From Cinnamomum chago (Eukaryota > Streptophyta > Magnoliopsida > Laurales > Lauraceae): a stretch of 64,000 bases of DNA. Numbering within the stretch: the stretch's first letter is position 1; each line of letters starts with the position of its first letter. Below the pieces are notes generated by a model. The model was not told the DNA's origin and made no database searches. It worked only from the letters and a program-made list of their open reading frames with translations. Shown here piece by piece: positions 19,401-28,557 of this stretch. The stretch lies in assembly GCA_038049695.1 (NCBI GenBank), contig CP142457.1, positions 21,156,501-21,220,500 on the forward strand, given 5' to 3'. The translations under genes were made by a program, and so were the position numbers.

Positions 19401-20880
19401 TCATGCAGGTATGTGTTTGAAGTGCTTAATCAAGTAGTACTTGAAAGCCTCCTTCGGGCCTGCATGTTCATTATTGTTGCCACTTGGGGCGTTTACATTT
19501 TGTGTTCTAGAAAGATTTACATAAGAAGAAGAAGGTTGGTTGTAGTTTTTGTGGTAATCCCGGCCAGAACGGGTACCTCTACCAACTTCAAGAGCTTCTT
19601 GAGAATGGTCTTCATTTGGAATATCGTCCTTGGGATCCAAGGGTTGATCCTTCTCATTTGCTGAAGATGTGTCTGCAGCAGAGTCACCATCCTTAGTGAT
19701 TGCGTTACATGGAGCATTTTCTGGAAACAAGTCCTGAACAGCATCCAGCAACTTTTCTCCTTCATTGAGTAATTTGTCGGTCCAAACATCTCCTATGAGG
19801 TTGGGTATTTGGGACCAACTGATCAGGTCTCCATTGGCTGAAGTTTCTTCAGGATGATCGGTCGGAAGAGCTGTGAGTTGCGACGTCACAATTTCAGGGT
19901 ACGAATGCTGAAAAGATGTTATCTCAGTGGAAGTCACCCGAGAAAATGTGGCTCCGGAAGATGTACTATCAGGTGTAGCCGAAGAGTATGTGTCTTCGGT
20001 AAATGATGCTTCAGTGGCACTATCATCTTGTGCTATCGCATTGCATCCTGAGTGGACTGTTAGTGATGTGTCTTCGGTAAATGTTGCTTCAGTGGCACTA
20101 TCATCCTGAGCTATTGCATTGCAAGTTGCCCTAATGGGAGATTCCCTCAGAGTGGACTGTTAGGAGTCGGACTCATCATCGGATGTGAGAGGGTCTTCTA
20201 TCCAGCAGTTTTCTCCATTTTCAAGAGTTGAGGGAGGAGGTACCTGTTGATTTTCAGGGGCTTCCGGTTCCGGATTTTGATCATGAAGATCTTGCTCTTG
20301 TTCTAAGGCAAGGCGCTGCAAGATCCTCGCATACTCTTCAGGATCAGGCATGGGAGCCAAATCTTTTTCTTCGTCTGCCCCTTGTGGTTCAACATGATTG
20401 AGTTCCGCTAGAGCATTGAAGGGTGCTGAGTCAACGACATTTTCCTAAACATCCTCCTAGTCTTCTTCATTATCGGACCAGGATCCTTGCTGCTTGTATG
20501 GGATATACCAAATTACCGACATAAGGTGAGATTCGGGAACCCATTCTTCGTCAGAGAGGTATTCTCCTGTTTCAAGGGATTCCTCCCACTCGTCAGAGTC
20601 ACTGGCGGTGTCACTGGACTCATATCCATCCATGGAGAATCCAATTACTGAATTGCAAGAGTATGATGGGCTCTGCGTAATTTCATTTCTGAATTGAGGT
20701 GGCACGAAATCACCAAGGGTGAATTTTTTTTCCACCTTTGAAGCCTTGGGTTTTTCCATTGCCCCCAGCAAGGCAGTGGAAGAGGTCTCTGCCTTTTCAC
20801 GGACTTCTTATTTTGGTTGAGCTTTCTCCTGCTGCTTGAGCTTGCAGAGTTGTCTCTTGACTTGCATTCGTTGTCGAGCG
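19401..20880 (-). pseudogene. Gag-protease linker, acidic and low complexity
   Basis: Three open stretches (20771-20457, 20360-20160, 19937-19401) rich in Glu, Asp, Ser and Pro are separated by stops. They follow the gag C-terminus in the same strand order and lead into the protease. No folded domain is recognised. Such long disordered linkers occur in large Tat/Ogre polyproteins. Confidence 0.5.
19991..20125. repeat. Two ~78-bp direct repeats in the linker
   Basis: TGTCTTCGGTAAATG and the following GCTTCAGTGGCACTATCATC occur at 19991 and 20069. A shorter flanking phrase (GAGTGGACTGTTA) is also duplicated nearby. This is a recent internal duplication in the linker. Confidence 0.7.
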
Positions 20881-20903
20881 GTAGGTTTTGTTTTGACGAT
20901 CTC

Positions 20904-22343
20904 TCAATTTTCAACTTCTAGGTGATCGGGATGTACCCATATAGGTTGTCCGTCTTTTGTTAGATAAGGAACCAACTCTTGGGATTTTTTGGTCATTTTT
21001 ATCACCTTGAAAGAAGTGGTGGTCTTCTCCTTCGATGACTTGGAAGTTTGTCCATATGACACCATGTTGACGGAGGCAGACCCATAGTTTTTATCAAAGG
21101 TGATGACCCCGTTTTTCCACATCTCATTGATCTTCTCTCTCACAACGAAGCATTGATTGAGAGGATGCGAGATCATCTGATGGTATGGACAATACCGAGG
21201 ATCAATGGTTTTGCCAACATCTCCCGGTCTTTTGGGATCAGGCAAGGTGAGTTTACCATTTGCTACGAGAGCCTCGAAGATCTCTTCGATATCTTCATCG
21301 AACGGGTATTTTCTCTCTACTCGTTCTCTGAAAGCATCAGAGAGTTCAGGTTTCTCACCTGCAGCTTTGTTTTCAGCTTTCATTGGCTGCTGAGGAGCTG
21401 ACTTGGTTTGCACATTAAGAACCTCCTTTTTCTTTGGCTTTGAGGTCATAATGGCAGCCAGCTCTTTCTTTGATGATTGCTGACTGTTGAGGTCTTTGAT
21501 CACCGTTTCAACCTCCATAACTGCTTCCAGGAGTTCTCCCAGGTTCTTTGATTTGTTGCCGATAATCATGGACCGGATCCTTGCTCTCATGTTGTTACGG
21601 CAGATGTCGACGAGCGACGCTTGTGGCAGCACATCGGAGCATTTGTATGCCATCGCCTTCCACTTGTGAATGAAGTCGTAAGTTGACTCATTCTCTCCCT
21701 ATTTTAGGCTGCAAAGTTGTGCCATAGTAACAGGATGATCCTCACCTTTGAAGTGAGTCAGGAAGCGTGTCTCTAGCATGGCCCAATTTTGGATGGAGTC
21801 CTCCGGCAGAGTGGAATAACAATCGAAGGCTGTACCTTTTAGGGTGCTTGCAAAGAGACGGATCTTGAGGGCATCTTGATCCGCGATAGCTCCCGTCAGT
21901 ATCTTGAAGTGGATGACATGCTGTCTAGCTGAACCTTTCCCCGTATATGTTTGGAGGGTAGGTTGCTTGAATTTTGTAGGGAACGGGACTGAGTCCATCC
22001 ATAAGGGATATGATGGCTTGATCCCATGCTCCTTCAGTGTATCCTCTTCCTTTGCTTTGGTGAGGATATCGTCAGCGTCCTTTTTGGTAAGGGTGCGTCA
22101 CCTACTATATTCTGTATTTTCCTCGTTATCTGGAGGAGGTTGGTTGTTTTCTTAACGCTGAAAAGCGAGAAGAAGATTTTCCATTAAAGCCTCAATCCTC
22201 TGCTGACCTTGCTCCAACTGTTGGATGCATGCGGTCGTTTCATCAGGAGGTGGATTGCGAGGTTGCTCAGAGTTTGTAGCCAAGACGTTCATCCCCCATG
22301 ATTCGAATGAGGAGATCGTCCTGGTGACTGAGCTGGGGCTCAT
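20904..22343 (-). pseudogene. Gag polyprotein, broken
   Basis: Gag packages the element RNA. A frame at 22343-22152 ends in a helical Gln/Glu-rich segment. Frame 21998-21699 holds the retrotransposon gag core (PTLQTYTGKG, RLFASTLKGTAFDCY, FLTHFKGED), and 21653-20904 holds the C-terminal half with a Cys/His cluster, YCPYHQ..SHPLNQC, typical of plant Ty3 gag. Internal stops occur at about 22150, 22092 and 21697, all read through by continuing homology in the same strand. No classical CCHC knuckle is seen. Confidence 0.8.
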
Positions 22344-22636
22344 TCTTGAAGAGCTTGAGGAAGGATTACTCCGTTGTCCTTGGCTTCAAGGAGTAGAAGA
22401 TTCTTCCAGATGTCTTCGTGTCCGGGAGACGCTACGAGTCACTGGTCGTCGGAAATGAATTTTGGTTGCCGACTTCTGGCGTCTTCTGGTTTTGCCAACC
22501 ATATGGACAGCAGTAATTTGATCGGGCTTTCTTTTTCAACCCATTTTTGGGAGACTTAGAGGATAGGATGCTGGGTCCTTTGCTTCTCTAGTCTCTTTTG
22601 TCGATACGACATGTGGCGACGTATGCGACGGGCAAT

Positions 22637-23143
22637 TTAAGCTTCTGTCAGCTCTGGCTGGGCTTTAGCAATGAAGGATGTACTCCCTCGAGTGCAGCAG
22701 CCGAGCCTGTCTTCTTTGAAGCTGGGCATAGACAGGATTTGGACCCGGTCCTTCGAATGTCGTAGCGAAGCTTTGAATTTTGCGAGTTCGGCCCCCGTTG
22801 AGATAAAGGGTCGAACCGCAGGAGTGCAGGCCTTATCAGGTTCTTGCAGAGGCCTAGTGATGTATGATTTGATTTTTGGCTTGTAGGAGCAAGCCGACTC
22901 ATGATGGGTTGCCTTCTTTGTCAGCCAAGAGGCTAGTTTCTCCTCCTTCATGCATGCAAGAGGATAGAACCGGTTTTCTTTGAGAGGGGCCAGGTATGCC
23001 GGCCTTGCAGATGCTCGGGACCTCTTTTGTTTTGGCGAAGGTCTTGGGGACCAAGTCTTAGGGTAGACCTGGTTCTCTACAGGTTGAGGCTTCGTGGGGT
23101 TGCCACGGGCTTCAAGCTTCTTTGTGTTCGCCCTTGGTGTCAT
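22637..23143 (-). pseudogene. Basic, Lys/Pro-rich frame upstream of gag
   Basis: This 168-codon frame is rich in Lys, Arg, Pro and Ser and has no recognised domain. It lies just 5' of gag in the element, where Ogre/Tat elements may carry an extra frame or an extended gag N-terminus. The interval 22344-22636 continues in mixed frames with stops. It could also be chance. Confidence 0.35.
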
Positions 23144-23569
23144 GGCAGTGACACATTGCGGGGCGATCTTCTCCTTCTTAGCAGGTGCGGTTTCCTCTAC
23201 GGGAAGTGGGAACGGTCCCAGCGACCCGAAGATGATGGTCCGGGGAGTAGAGGTCGACCCGGTGTTCTGAGATTTGCCGAGGGAGGTGACGCTTCGGCAG
23301 CTAGTGTTAGGAATTTTATAGATTGCAATTTGATGGATGCATAATCATTCAAGCATCATTTGATTCACACACTTGCATTGTTTTAAATAAACTTGAAATC
23401 TTGTTTTATTCATGCATTGTTTTTAAGAGTTGTAAAAGTATCAATTTATGCATGATTTGTTTTCAATCTTGGATGCATTTGTTTTAGAAAAGAGTTTTAT
23501 CAAATCAAGCTAGCCTATGAGTTTTAAATCTTTCAAAATGTTTTAGGCTTTTTATGGTTCATGTTTTAA

Positions 23570-23594
23570 AACCCTTAGAATGATTTAAAACATG
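23570..23594. other. 11-bp inverted repeat in U3
   Basis: CATGTTTTAAA and TTTAAAACATG are perfect complements separated by three bases. It is present in all eight LTRs. Confidence 0.7.
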
Positions 23595-23682
23595 TTTTTA
23601 AGCTTGATTTAGTGGCCCAAAAAGTTCCACAAAGAAAACCTTCAATTGTGCAAAATTGGAATTTTTGGGATCCCGGCAGTGT

Positions 23683-23720
23683 CGCCGGTCGACCGGCGCA
23701 GAGGTCCCGGTCGACCGGGA
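23683..23720. promoter_or_regulatory. Two perfect 16-bp palindromes upstream of the LTR TATA box
   Basis: CGCCGGTCGACCGGCG (23683-23698) and TCCCGGTCGACCGGGA (23705-23720) share the core CCGGTCGACCGG with different outer pairs that remain self-complementary. Two weaker relatives follow at 23784-23797 (GGTC...GACC) and 23806-23813. This is the only CpG-dense island in an AT-rich LTR. Palindrome clusters are reported for Sirevirus LTRs; the bound factor is unknown. Confidence 0.75.
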
Positions 23721-23748
23721 ACACTGCAGCAGAAAGGGGCCTGGGCTG

Positions 23749-23759
23749 TCCAACGGTCA
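23749..23759 (+). promoter_or_regulatory. MSA element match (plus strand)
   Basis: TCCAACGGTCA fits the MSA consensus YCYAACGGYYA bound by three-repeat MYB factors at G2/M. It lies 82 bp upstream of the TATA box. It also forms the left arm of a 9-bp hairpin: CAACGGTCA at 23751-23759 pairs with TGACCGTTG at 23766-23774. Confidence 0.55.
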
Positions 23760-23819
23760 GAAATGTGACCGTTGTGTGATCCCGGTCGATCGAGACCTGT
23801 TTGCAGGTCGACCGAGGAC

Positions 23820-23830
23820 TAGCCGTTGGG
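23820..23830 (-). promoter_or_regulatory. MSA element match (minus strand)
   Basis: On the minus strand CCCAACGGCTA is a second full YCYAACGGYYA match, 10 bp upstream of the TATA box. A third AACGG core lies between the two, on the minus strand at about 23768-23773. Confidence 0.5.
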
Positions 23831-23840
23831 CACCTTTTGC

Positions 23841-23848
23841 TATAAATA
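23841..23848 (+). promoter_or_regulatory. LTR TATA box
   Basis: TATAAATA in the context TTTTGCTATAAATATGAG, 536 bp into the LTR. Transcription would start about 30 bp downstream and define the U3/R border. It is repeated in every LTR at +5221 intervals. Confidence 0.7.
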
Positions 23849-24009
23849 TGAGTTCTTTCCTTTGCCAAAAGTTGGGAATTTTAAGCCCCTCCTTGAGAGG
23901 TTTTGAGGCATATTCAAGGGAAAAGAACCAAGGGATGAAGGGGAGCATTAGGAAAGCTAAAGCTTGGATTAATGAAGTTTAATCTCCAAGTAGGCTTTAC
24001 TTTCCTTAA

Positions 24010-24621
24010 TCATATGTTTTCATGCTTTGTTTTATTTTTGGTAAATCATTTCTAGCATGTTAAACTATGTTTGTGTTGTGTCCTTAACATGTTTTATGTT
24101 TTGAGTTGTTTTATTGTTTTGGATACAACACCATATGATTCAATCCAAGTAGTACTTAATCTTGGTAAATCTAAGTAGATCATGTTAATGAAAGAACCTT
24201 TGAAATTATATGTAACATGATTCCTATACTTGGTTGAATCTTTGGTTGTTGTTTTCCATCATAAGAAAATCACTTTCAAAACTATCTTATGTTTTGGACT
24301 CAACTTCTTTACAAATCATATGTTTTCATGTTTTGTTTTATCATTGGTAAATCTTTAGTAACATGTTAATATATGATGTGTTGTATCCTTAGCATGTTTT
24401 ATAATTTGAATAGATCTATTGTTTTGGATGCATCACCATTTGATTCAACCCAAGTAGTACTTTATCCTTGGTAAATCTAAGTAGATCATGTTAATGGAAA
24501 CATCTTTGAAATTAGATGTAACATGATCCATATACTTGGTTGAATCTTTGGGTGTTGTTTTTCATCATAAGAAAATCTCTTTTAAATGTATCTTATGTTT
24601 TAGATTCAACATCTTTACAAA
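24010..24621 (+). repeat. 306-bp tandem duplication inside the LTR
   Basis: TCATATGTTTTCATG at 24010 recurs at 24316, and its first seven bases at 24622, giving two diverged 306-bp copies. Each contains CATGTTA...TAACATG (7-bp inverted repeat), and GATTCAA...TTGAATC arms spanning it. Divergence between the two copies is far greater than between array units, so the duplication is older than the array. Confidence 0.75.
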
Positions 24622-24962
24622 TCATATGTGTATTATTGTTTTAAAGTTTCACAACTTGCCTTACTTTGATAGGTATATCTCTTTCAAGTTGTATTTATAA
24701 TTACATATGATTTGTCCCCTCTTTTCAATCAAATCTATTTTTATGTTTTATGAGCTACATTGTTGATTTGATTGACATCCCTATGCATCACATGTTTAGA
24801 GCTAATTAATTTCATACAACTTGTGTAACTTTGATATCATTAACAAGTTGTTACTTTTAACATGTGATTGCATTACTTCCTCAATCATAAATGTTTTATG
24901 AGCTAAAACTTTCAAAAGCCTTAGGCATACATTTATGAGCTTTCATTTTCAAAATGATTGAG
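24617..24962. repeat. Nested inverted repeats in the LTR
   Basis: Perfect pairs are: ACAAATCATATGT (24617) with its complement at 24703-24715, enclosing CAACTTG/CAAGTTG (24652/24685) around the loop AGGTATATCT; CAATCAAATC/GATTTGATTG (24726/24765); CAACTTGT/ACAAGTTG (24817/24843); CTCAATCAT/ATGATTGAG (24880/24954) enclosing TCATAAATG/CATTTATGA (24885/24930). The loop at 24671 matches the core found in the internal region. Confidence 0.8.
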
Positions 24963-25136
24963 GACCACACACACACACTTCATGTACTTTCATCTTTGCA
25001 TTCATAGTGTGAGTGTGTATTAGATTTTCACTTCCATATCCGCCTATTTAAGAGGCATTGTAATGAGCTTAATTGAATCTCCATCAAGTGTATTATAGAC
25101 ACTAAATTAGAGAGATAACCAACCTTGTGGTTGAAG

Positions 25137-25256
25137 AGGTTATTGCTTAGCCTATAAAAGCATAATGGATAGGTTGATGTTAAGCCTTGAAAAACATCAA
25201 TGTAAAGGTTATTGCTTAGCCTTGGAAAGCATATTGTAAAGGTTATTGCTTAGCCT
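25137..25256 (+). repeat. Three copies of AGGTTATTGCTTAGCCT
   Basis: Copies start at 25137, 25206 and 25240, each followed by a variant of AAAGCA. A short repeat of unknown function in the U5 half of the LTR. Confidence 0.7.
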
Positions 25257-25525
25257 ATTGAAAAGCACAAATAGTGGAAATCCGGTGGGGTGTTGGATCA
25301 CAAGCCGGTAGTGGATGTAGGCATTGAGGCCGAACCACTATAAATACTTGTGTGATGGTGATTGCTTTGTGGTGATTGTTTTCATTAAGCTTCCGCATTT
25401 TGGTTGATAATCATCACTTGTGACTAGTTTGTTTTAAAGAAGTTAAAATTTGTTAAAATTGGTCATAATTGAAGCTCACCCTATTCACCCCCCCTCTAGG
25501 GTTCGGATCCCCATGGACTTACAAG

Positions 25526-25536
25526 TGGTATCGGAG
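25526..25536 (+). other. Primer binding site (initiator Met tRNA type)
   Basis: TGGTATCGGAG, two bases after the LTR end, matches the usual copia site TGGTATCAGAG with one change (A to G). It would prime minus-strand synthesis. It is present in every unit at the same distance from the LTR. Confidence 0.75.
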
Positions 25537-25670
25537 AGGGTTACTCCATTTTAGGGCTTAACAACTCGGAGTTGATCCTTGCTAGATTTGAACCCTAGTG
25601 TTGTGATTTATTGCATATCTTTGTGATGATTTCCACTATGTTTGAAAATGATTTTTCCCTAGCCTCATTG

Positions 25671-27959
25671 CACCACTCTTAGTCTTTTTCAAGTTATATC
25701 TTTAAGAGTTGGTGAGTCCTCAAGTGTACTCTCAAGGACACCCTTTTCAAGACCTTAAGTGAATCTTCATTGGTACACATTTAAACTAATCTTAAGGCCT
25801 TGATCCCCCTAGACCAACCTATTCTTTAATAGTTAAATCTATTTGTTGGTCATGTTACATTTGCATTTTGTTTCTTTAAAGTCACATCTTTTAAAATGCA
25901 ATGTTTCTTTGTGATCATTTGATTTTGTCTTCATGAACTTTTAAAGTTATATCTCATGGTTTTCAAAATCCTTTGATTGCAATATTTTCATGATGGATTT
26001 GCACTGTGTTCATATAATTATATCTCTTGTTGTGCTTATCTATTCATGATCAATTGATTATGATTACAAATGCTTTCATAGCTAGTTTTTTCATGATCAA
26101 TTGATGTTGGAAAATCATTTGATGTTTGTCATAGTTAGATCCTTTTTGTAAATCAAATGATTTGAATCTATTTAAGTTTTCCATTGTTTTTCAAAGTTAT
26201 ATCTCTTGGTATGGAAACTTTGTGAGTGTCTATTGTTTTACAATTTGAGATTTTACAATAGTACACTTCTTGTTTTTCAAATTCACTTGCTCTTAATTCT
26301 AAATGATTCTTTATTGGAATTTCATATATTGAAGTGATTTGAGAAACTTTGGAAAATGTTCTATGCTTTATTGGTTGTATTTCTAGAAGCATTTTCCTTG
26401 AATTTATTTCCTTGTGCTTAATTATGATTTTATCATTTGAAAGGAAATAATTTTTACAAACAATTTGCAACTTTGCTCATTTAGTGACATTCTTTATGCA
26501 AATTGATTTTGATGTCTTACATTGCTTGGTTGGATATGGTTTCATTGATTTGCATGTGTTGTGCCTAACTTGGTATATATAGTTTCTTTAATGCAAATTA
26601 ATGATTGTTTATGTGCTTTATAGTAAAATCTTGTATTTGAGCTTTTTAAGTACATATGTGATTTTATGTGCTAAGTTCATATGGTGTAAACCTCATATCC
26701 TTTGTCCATTGCATTGTAAGCTTAGTACATTTGCTAAGAGTAGAGATGTTGCATGATAGATTGATACTTTTAACTTCATACCTTCTTGTGCTTAAATAGT
26801 TATATTCTTTTTGATGATTGGTATGAGTTAGATCTTGAGTGTTGATTGATCCTCTCTATGCAAATGTCAAATCGTTCTATGTATGGTTGTGGTATTTATT
26901 ATATTTGTTGAAACCATACTAGAACTCAAATCCATCATCTATGCCTTATAGTCATTTCTATTTGGATGGTTATGATGTTGATTCATGTACTTTCTCTAAG
27001 TGATGTCATTCTTATACATGTTTCAACTTCATATTAGTGTTCTTAATCATATGAAACTCTTTGAAACCCATTTCTCATATTTCTATATGTTTGATGGATA
27101 TCTTAGATGTTGAATTCATATGATTTTGACACTTTGGAAATTGCATGCATTTCTAAGTTATATCCTTTTGCATTGCAATTTACCTTGTTCATCACTATGC
27201 TCATTAGTCATATCTTTAAAAGTGATGAATATTCATTTATGATGCTTGATGGAATTTTGTGTTTGTCACATCCTTGCTCTTTATCATGTTGTCAAATTCA
27301 ATTGGTTTCAATTGGTAAAATTTTCGATTGATTTGATTTCTTGTGAATGTGATAGACCATGTGTGCATTGGATTGAACTTGATAAGTAATATAATTGTTC
27401 CATGTCACACACCATTAGCATCATAATGTCCATGTTGCCACCTCTTTTGCTCATATAGGTATATCTCATGACCACCATGTTTATGTGTTCATAATATTGG
27501 TTGGTTATTAGTTGAGGTTGGCTTCATGTTTGAATTTCATTTTACTCATCTTGCACTTTAATAGTCATATTTATTGATTGAATGAAATGAGTTCAAAACC
27601 TTCATAGCATATGCTTTCCATAGTTAAATTTTTTTTATGCTATGATTAATAAACCCCATATCATGGATAGCTCTAATTTGGATTTTTCCTAATAGGTATA
27701 TTTTTAAATCCATTTTAGAGTGATTGTGTTTAATAGACTTATCTTTAAATCTCAATTGGTATTCTTTGTTTTTCCAATTGGTATCCATGATTGCTTTTCT
27801 CTTTTGACCTTGCTTTCTTTTGGCAATTTGATCATATGAGCTTTATAGTTAAATGAATCAAATCCTTTCCTTGAAGTTGACCCTCATTTGGTTAAACCAT
27901 CTTCTTCTTACACCTAATAGTTAAATATTTGTCAAAAGATTGACAAAAGAAGAGAATGG
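25671..27959. repeat. Chain of ~25 stem-loops with a shared loop core
   Basis: Examples (left arm/right arm start): CACCACTCTTA 25671/25703 (one bulge); GACCAAC 25812/25845; TGCATTTT 25862/25893; GATTTTG 25921/25964; AAATCATTTGAT 26112/26152; AAGTTTTCCAT 26174/26211 (bulge); CTATTGT 26230/26255; GGAAAATG 26351/26390; CAATTTGC 26461/26498; CATTGATTTGCAT 26543/26591 (one G-U); TATGTGCTT 26610/26648; AAATTGCATGC 27138/27170 (bulge); TTCATCACT 27188/27221; TCATAGCAT 27602/27637; CTCTAATTTGGATTT 27671/27706 (13 of 15). Loop cores include AGTTATATCT at 25692, 25945 and 26195, AGTTAAATCT 25831, AGTCACATCT 25880, AGTCATATCT 27205, AGTTATATCC 27156 and AGGTATATTT 27694. Confidence 0.85.
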
Positions 27960-27962
27960 ATT

Positions 27963-28525
27963 GAGGGGGAGTGTAAACCTTCATAGGAAGAATTAGTTTT
28001 GATCAAATTGACCCTTGGATTGCCTTTGAACCCTTAGAGATAACTTCCATGCATGATAGCCTGTTATGTAATTCACTTTCGATTTCTTTTGTTAACAGGT
28101 GCTACTAAAAGGTATTTTTCCTTATTTCATGTGTGTAGGTACCTTTGCAATTTAATGGCAAAGGGGGAGAAAGTATTCAAGTTCTCAAAAGGGTGAAGAG
28201 AATGTCCAAGCTTCCTAAGGAGAGTTGTGTATGATCTTCTACAAGGGGAGAGAATGCATACCTTGCCAAAGGGAGAGAGAGGCATGGTCAAAGGGGGAGA
28301 GCGAATAGAAGAAAGAAAGCTTGGAAGCTAAAGAAGATGCTTGGCTAAAGAAAGAAAGATTGAAGAATGATCAAGCTCCAAGCATCATGAAGAATGAAGA
28401 AAAGAGCCCAAGCTAAGAGAAGCATCCAAGAAGATTTCAAAACTTGTCCAGCTGAGGGGGAGCTGAAGACTTGGTGTGTTAAATCAGTGGTGAGTGTGTT
28501 GCCATCAAATTGCAAAGGGGGAGAT
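27963..28525 (+). other. Seven purine tracts ending at the plus-strand primer
   Basis: GAGGGGGAG (27963), AAAGGGGGAG (28160), ACAAGGGGAG (28241), AAAGGGAGAG (28268), AAAGGGGGAG (28290), GAGGGGGAG (28454) and AAAGGGGGAGAT (28514) directly before the LTR. Multiple AAGGGGGAG-type tracts upstream of the 3' LTR are a known signature of Sireviruses. The last is the position expected to prime plus-strand synthesis. Confidence 0.8.
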
Positions 28526-28557
28526 TGTTAGGAATTTTATAGATTGCAATTTGATGG
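28502..28557. other. 13-bp inverted repeat bracketing the purine tract and LTR start
   Basis: CCATCAAATTGCA (28502-28514) and TGCAATTTGATGG (28545-28557) are perfect complements. The 30-nt loop contains the final purine tract and the internal/LTR junction. It recurs at each internal-LTR boundary but not at 23305, where the left arm is replaced by Tat sequence. Confidence 0.85.

Larger units (their letters stand above)
4624..23304 (-). mobile_element. Decayed Tat-lineage Ty3/gypsy LTR retrotransposon, interrupted at its 5' side
   Basis: Read on the minus strand, the order is gag (about 22.3-20.9 kb), protease (19.4-18.8 kb), G-patch-like segment (about 18.2 kb), reverse transcriptase (17.5-16.6 kb), RNase H (about 16.6-16.1 kb), a second RNase H (about 16.06-15.64 kb) and integrase (15.4-14.25 kb). 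A non-coding tail carrying an opposite-strand gene follows, then a polypurine tract and the 3' LTR. A second, archaeal-type RNase H, no chromodomain, and an extra antisense frame downstream of integrase are known traits of the Tat clade (Retand, Grande, Ogre relatives). Every coding segment carries stops or frameshifts, so the copy is dead. The 5' LTR and primer site are not in the window because the element is broken at 23304 by the tandem array. Confidence 0.85.
23305..25523 (+). repeat. LTR of the array element (first copy, 2219 bp)
   Basis: It starts TGTTAG and ends CTTACA, an imperfect terminal inverted repeat. The left end is fixed by the junction with Tat sequence and by the purine tract before each later copy; the right end by the primer site two bases on. 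U3 holds a palindrome/MSA/TATA promoter block. Downstream there is a 306-bp internal duplication, many nested inverted repeats, and near the end CACCCCCCCTCTAGGG, a motif I recall from Sirevirus LTR ends. LTRs over 2 kb are long for copia but occur in this group. Confidence 0.85.
23305..28525 (+). mobile_element. Array unit 1 (LTR 23305-25523, internal 25524-28525)
   Basis: This reference unit borders Tat sequence on its left. The 5 bp before the LTR are GCTAG, the candidate target duplication; the matching copy would lie beyond the window. It carries T at variable site 24985 and G at 28520. The only small frames (63-108 codons) have no recognisable domain. Confidence 0.9.
25524..28525 (+). 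other. Non-coding internal region of the array element
   Basis: Between primer site and final purine tract there are 3002 bp without any gag, protease, integrase or polymerase motif in six frames; the longest open stretch is about 100 codons on the minus strand. AT-rich inverted repeats fill most of it and purine tracts the last 560 bp. Copying would need proteins from an autonomous relative. Confidence 0.8.

Noticed and set aside
23575-23868. Small frames of 63-108 codons repeated identically in every array unit
   Set aside because: They recur only because the DNA is nearly identical. They overlap each other on both strands across the LTR promoter and show no domain or codon pattern of a gene.
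24968-24978. CA dinucleotide run as a functional element
   Set aside because: A short microsatellite without length change between units; it pairs weakly with GTGAGTGTGT downstream but nothing more.
25671-27959. Nested MITE insertions as the source of the inverted repeats
   Set aside because: MITEs of one family share terminal repeats and have target duplications; here arms differ between units and only the loop is shared.
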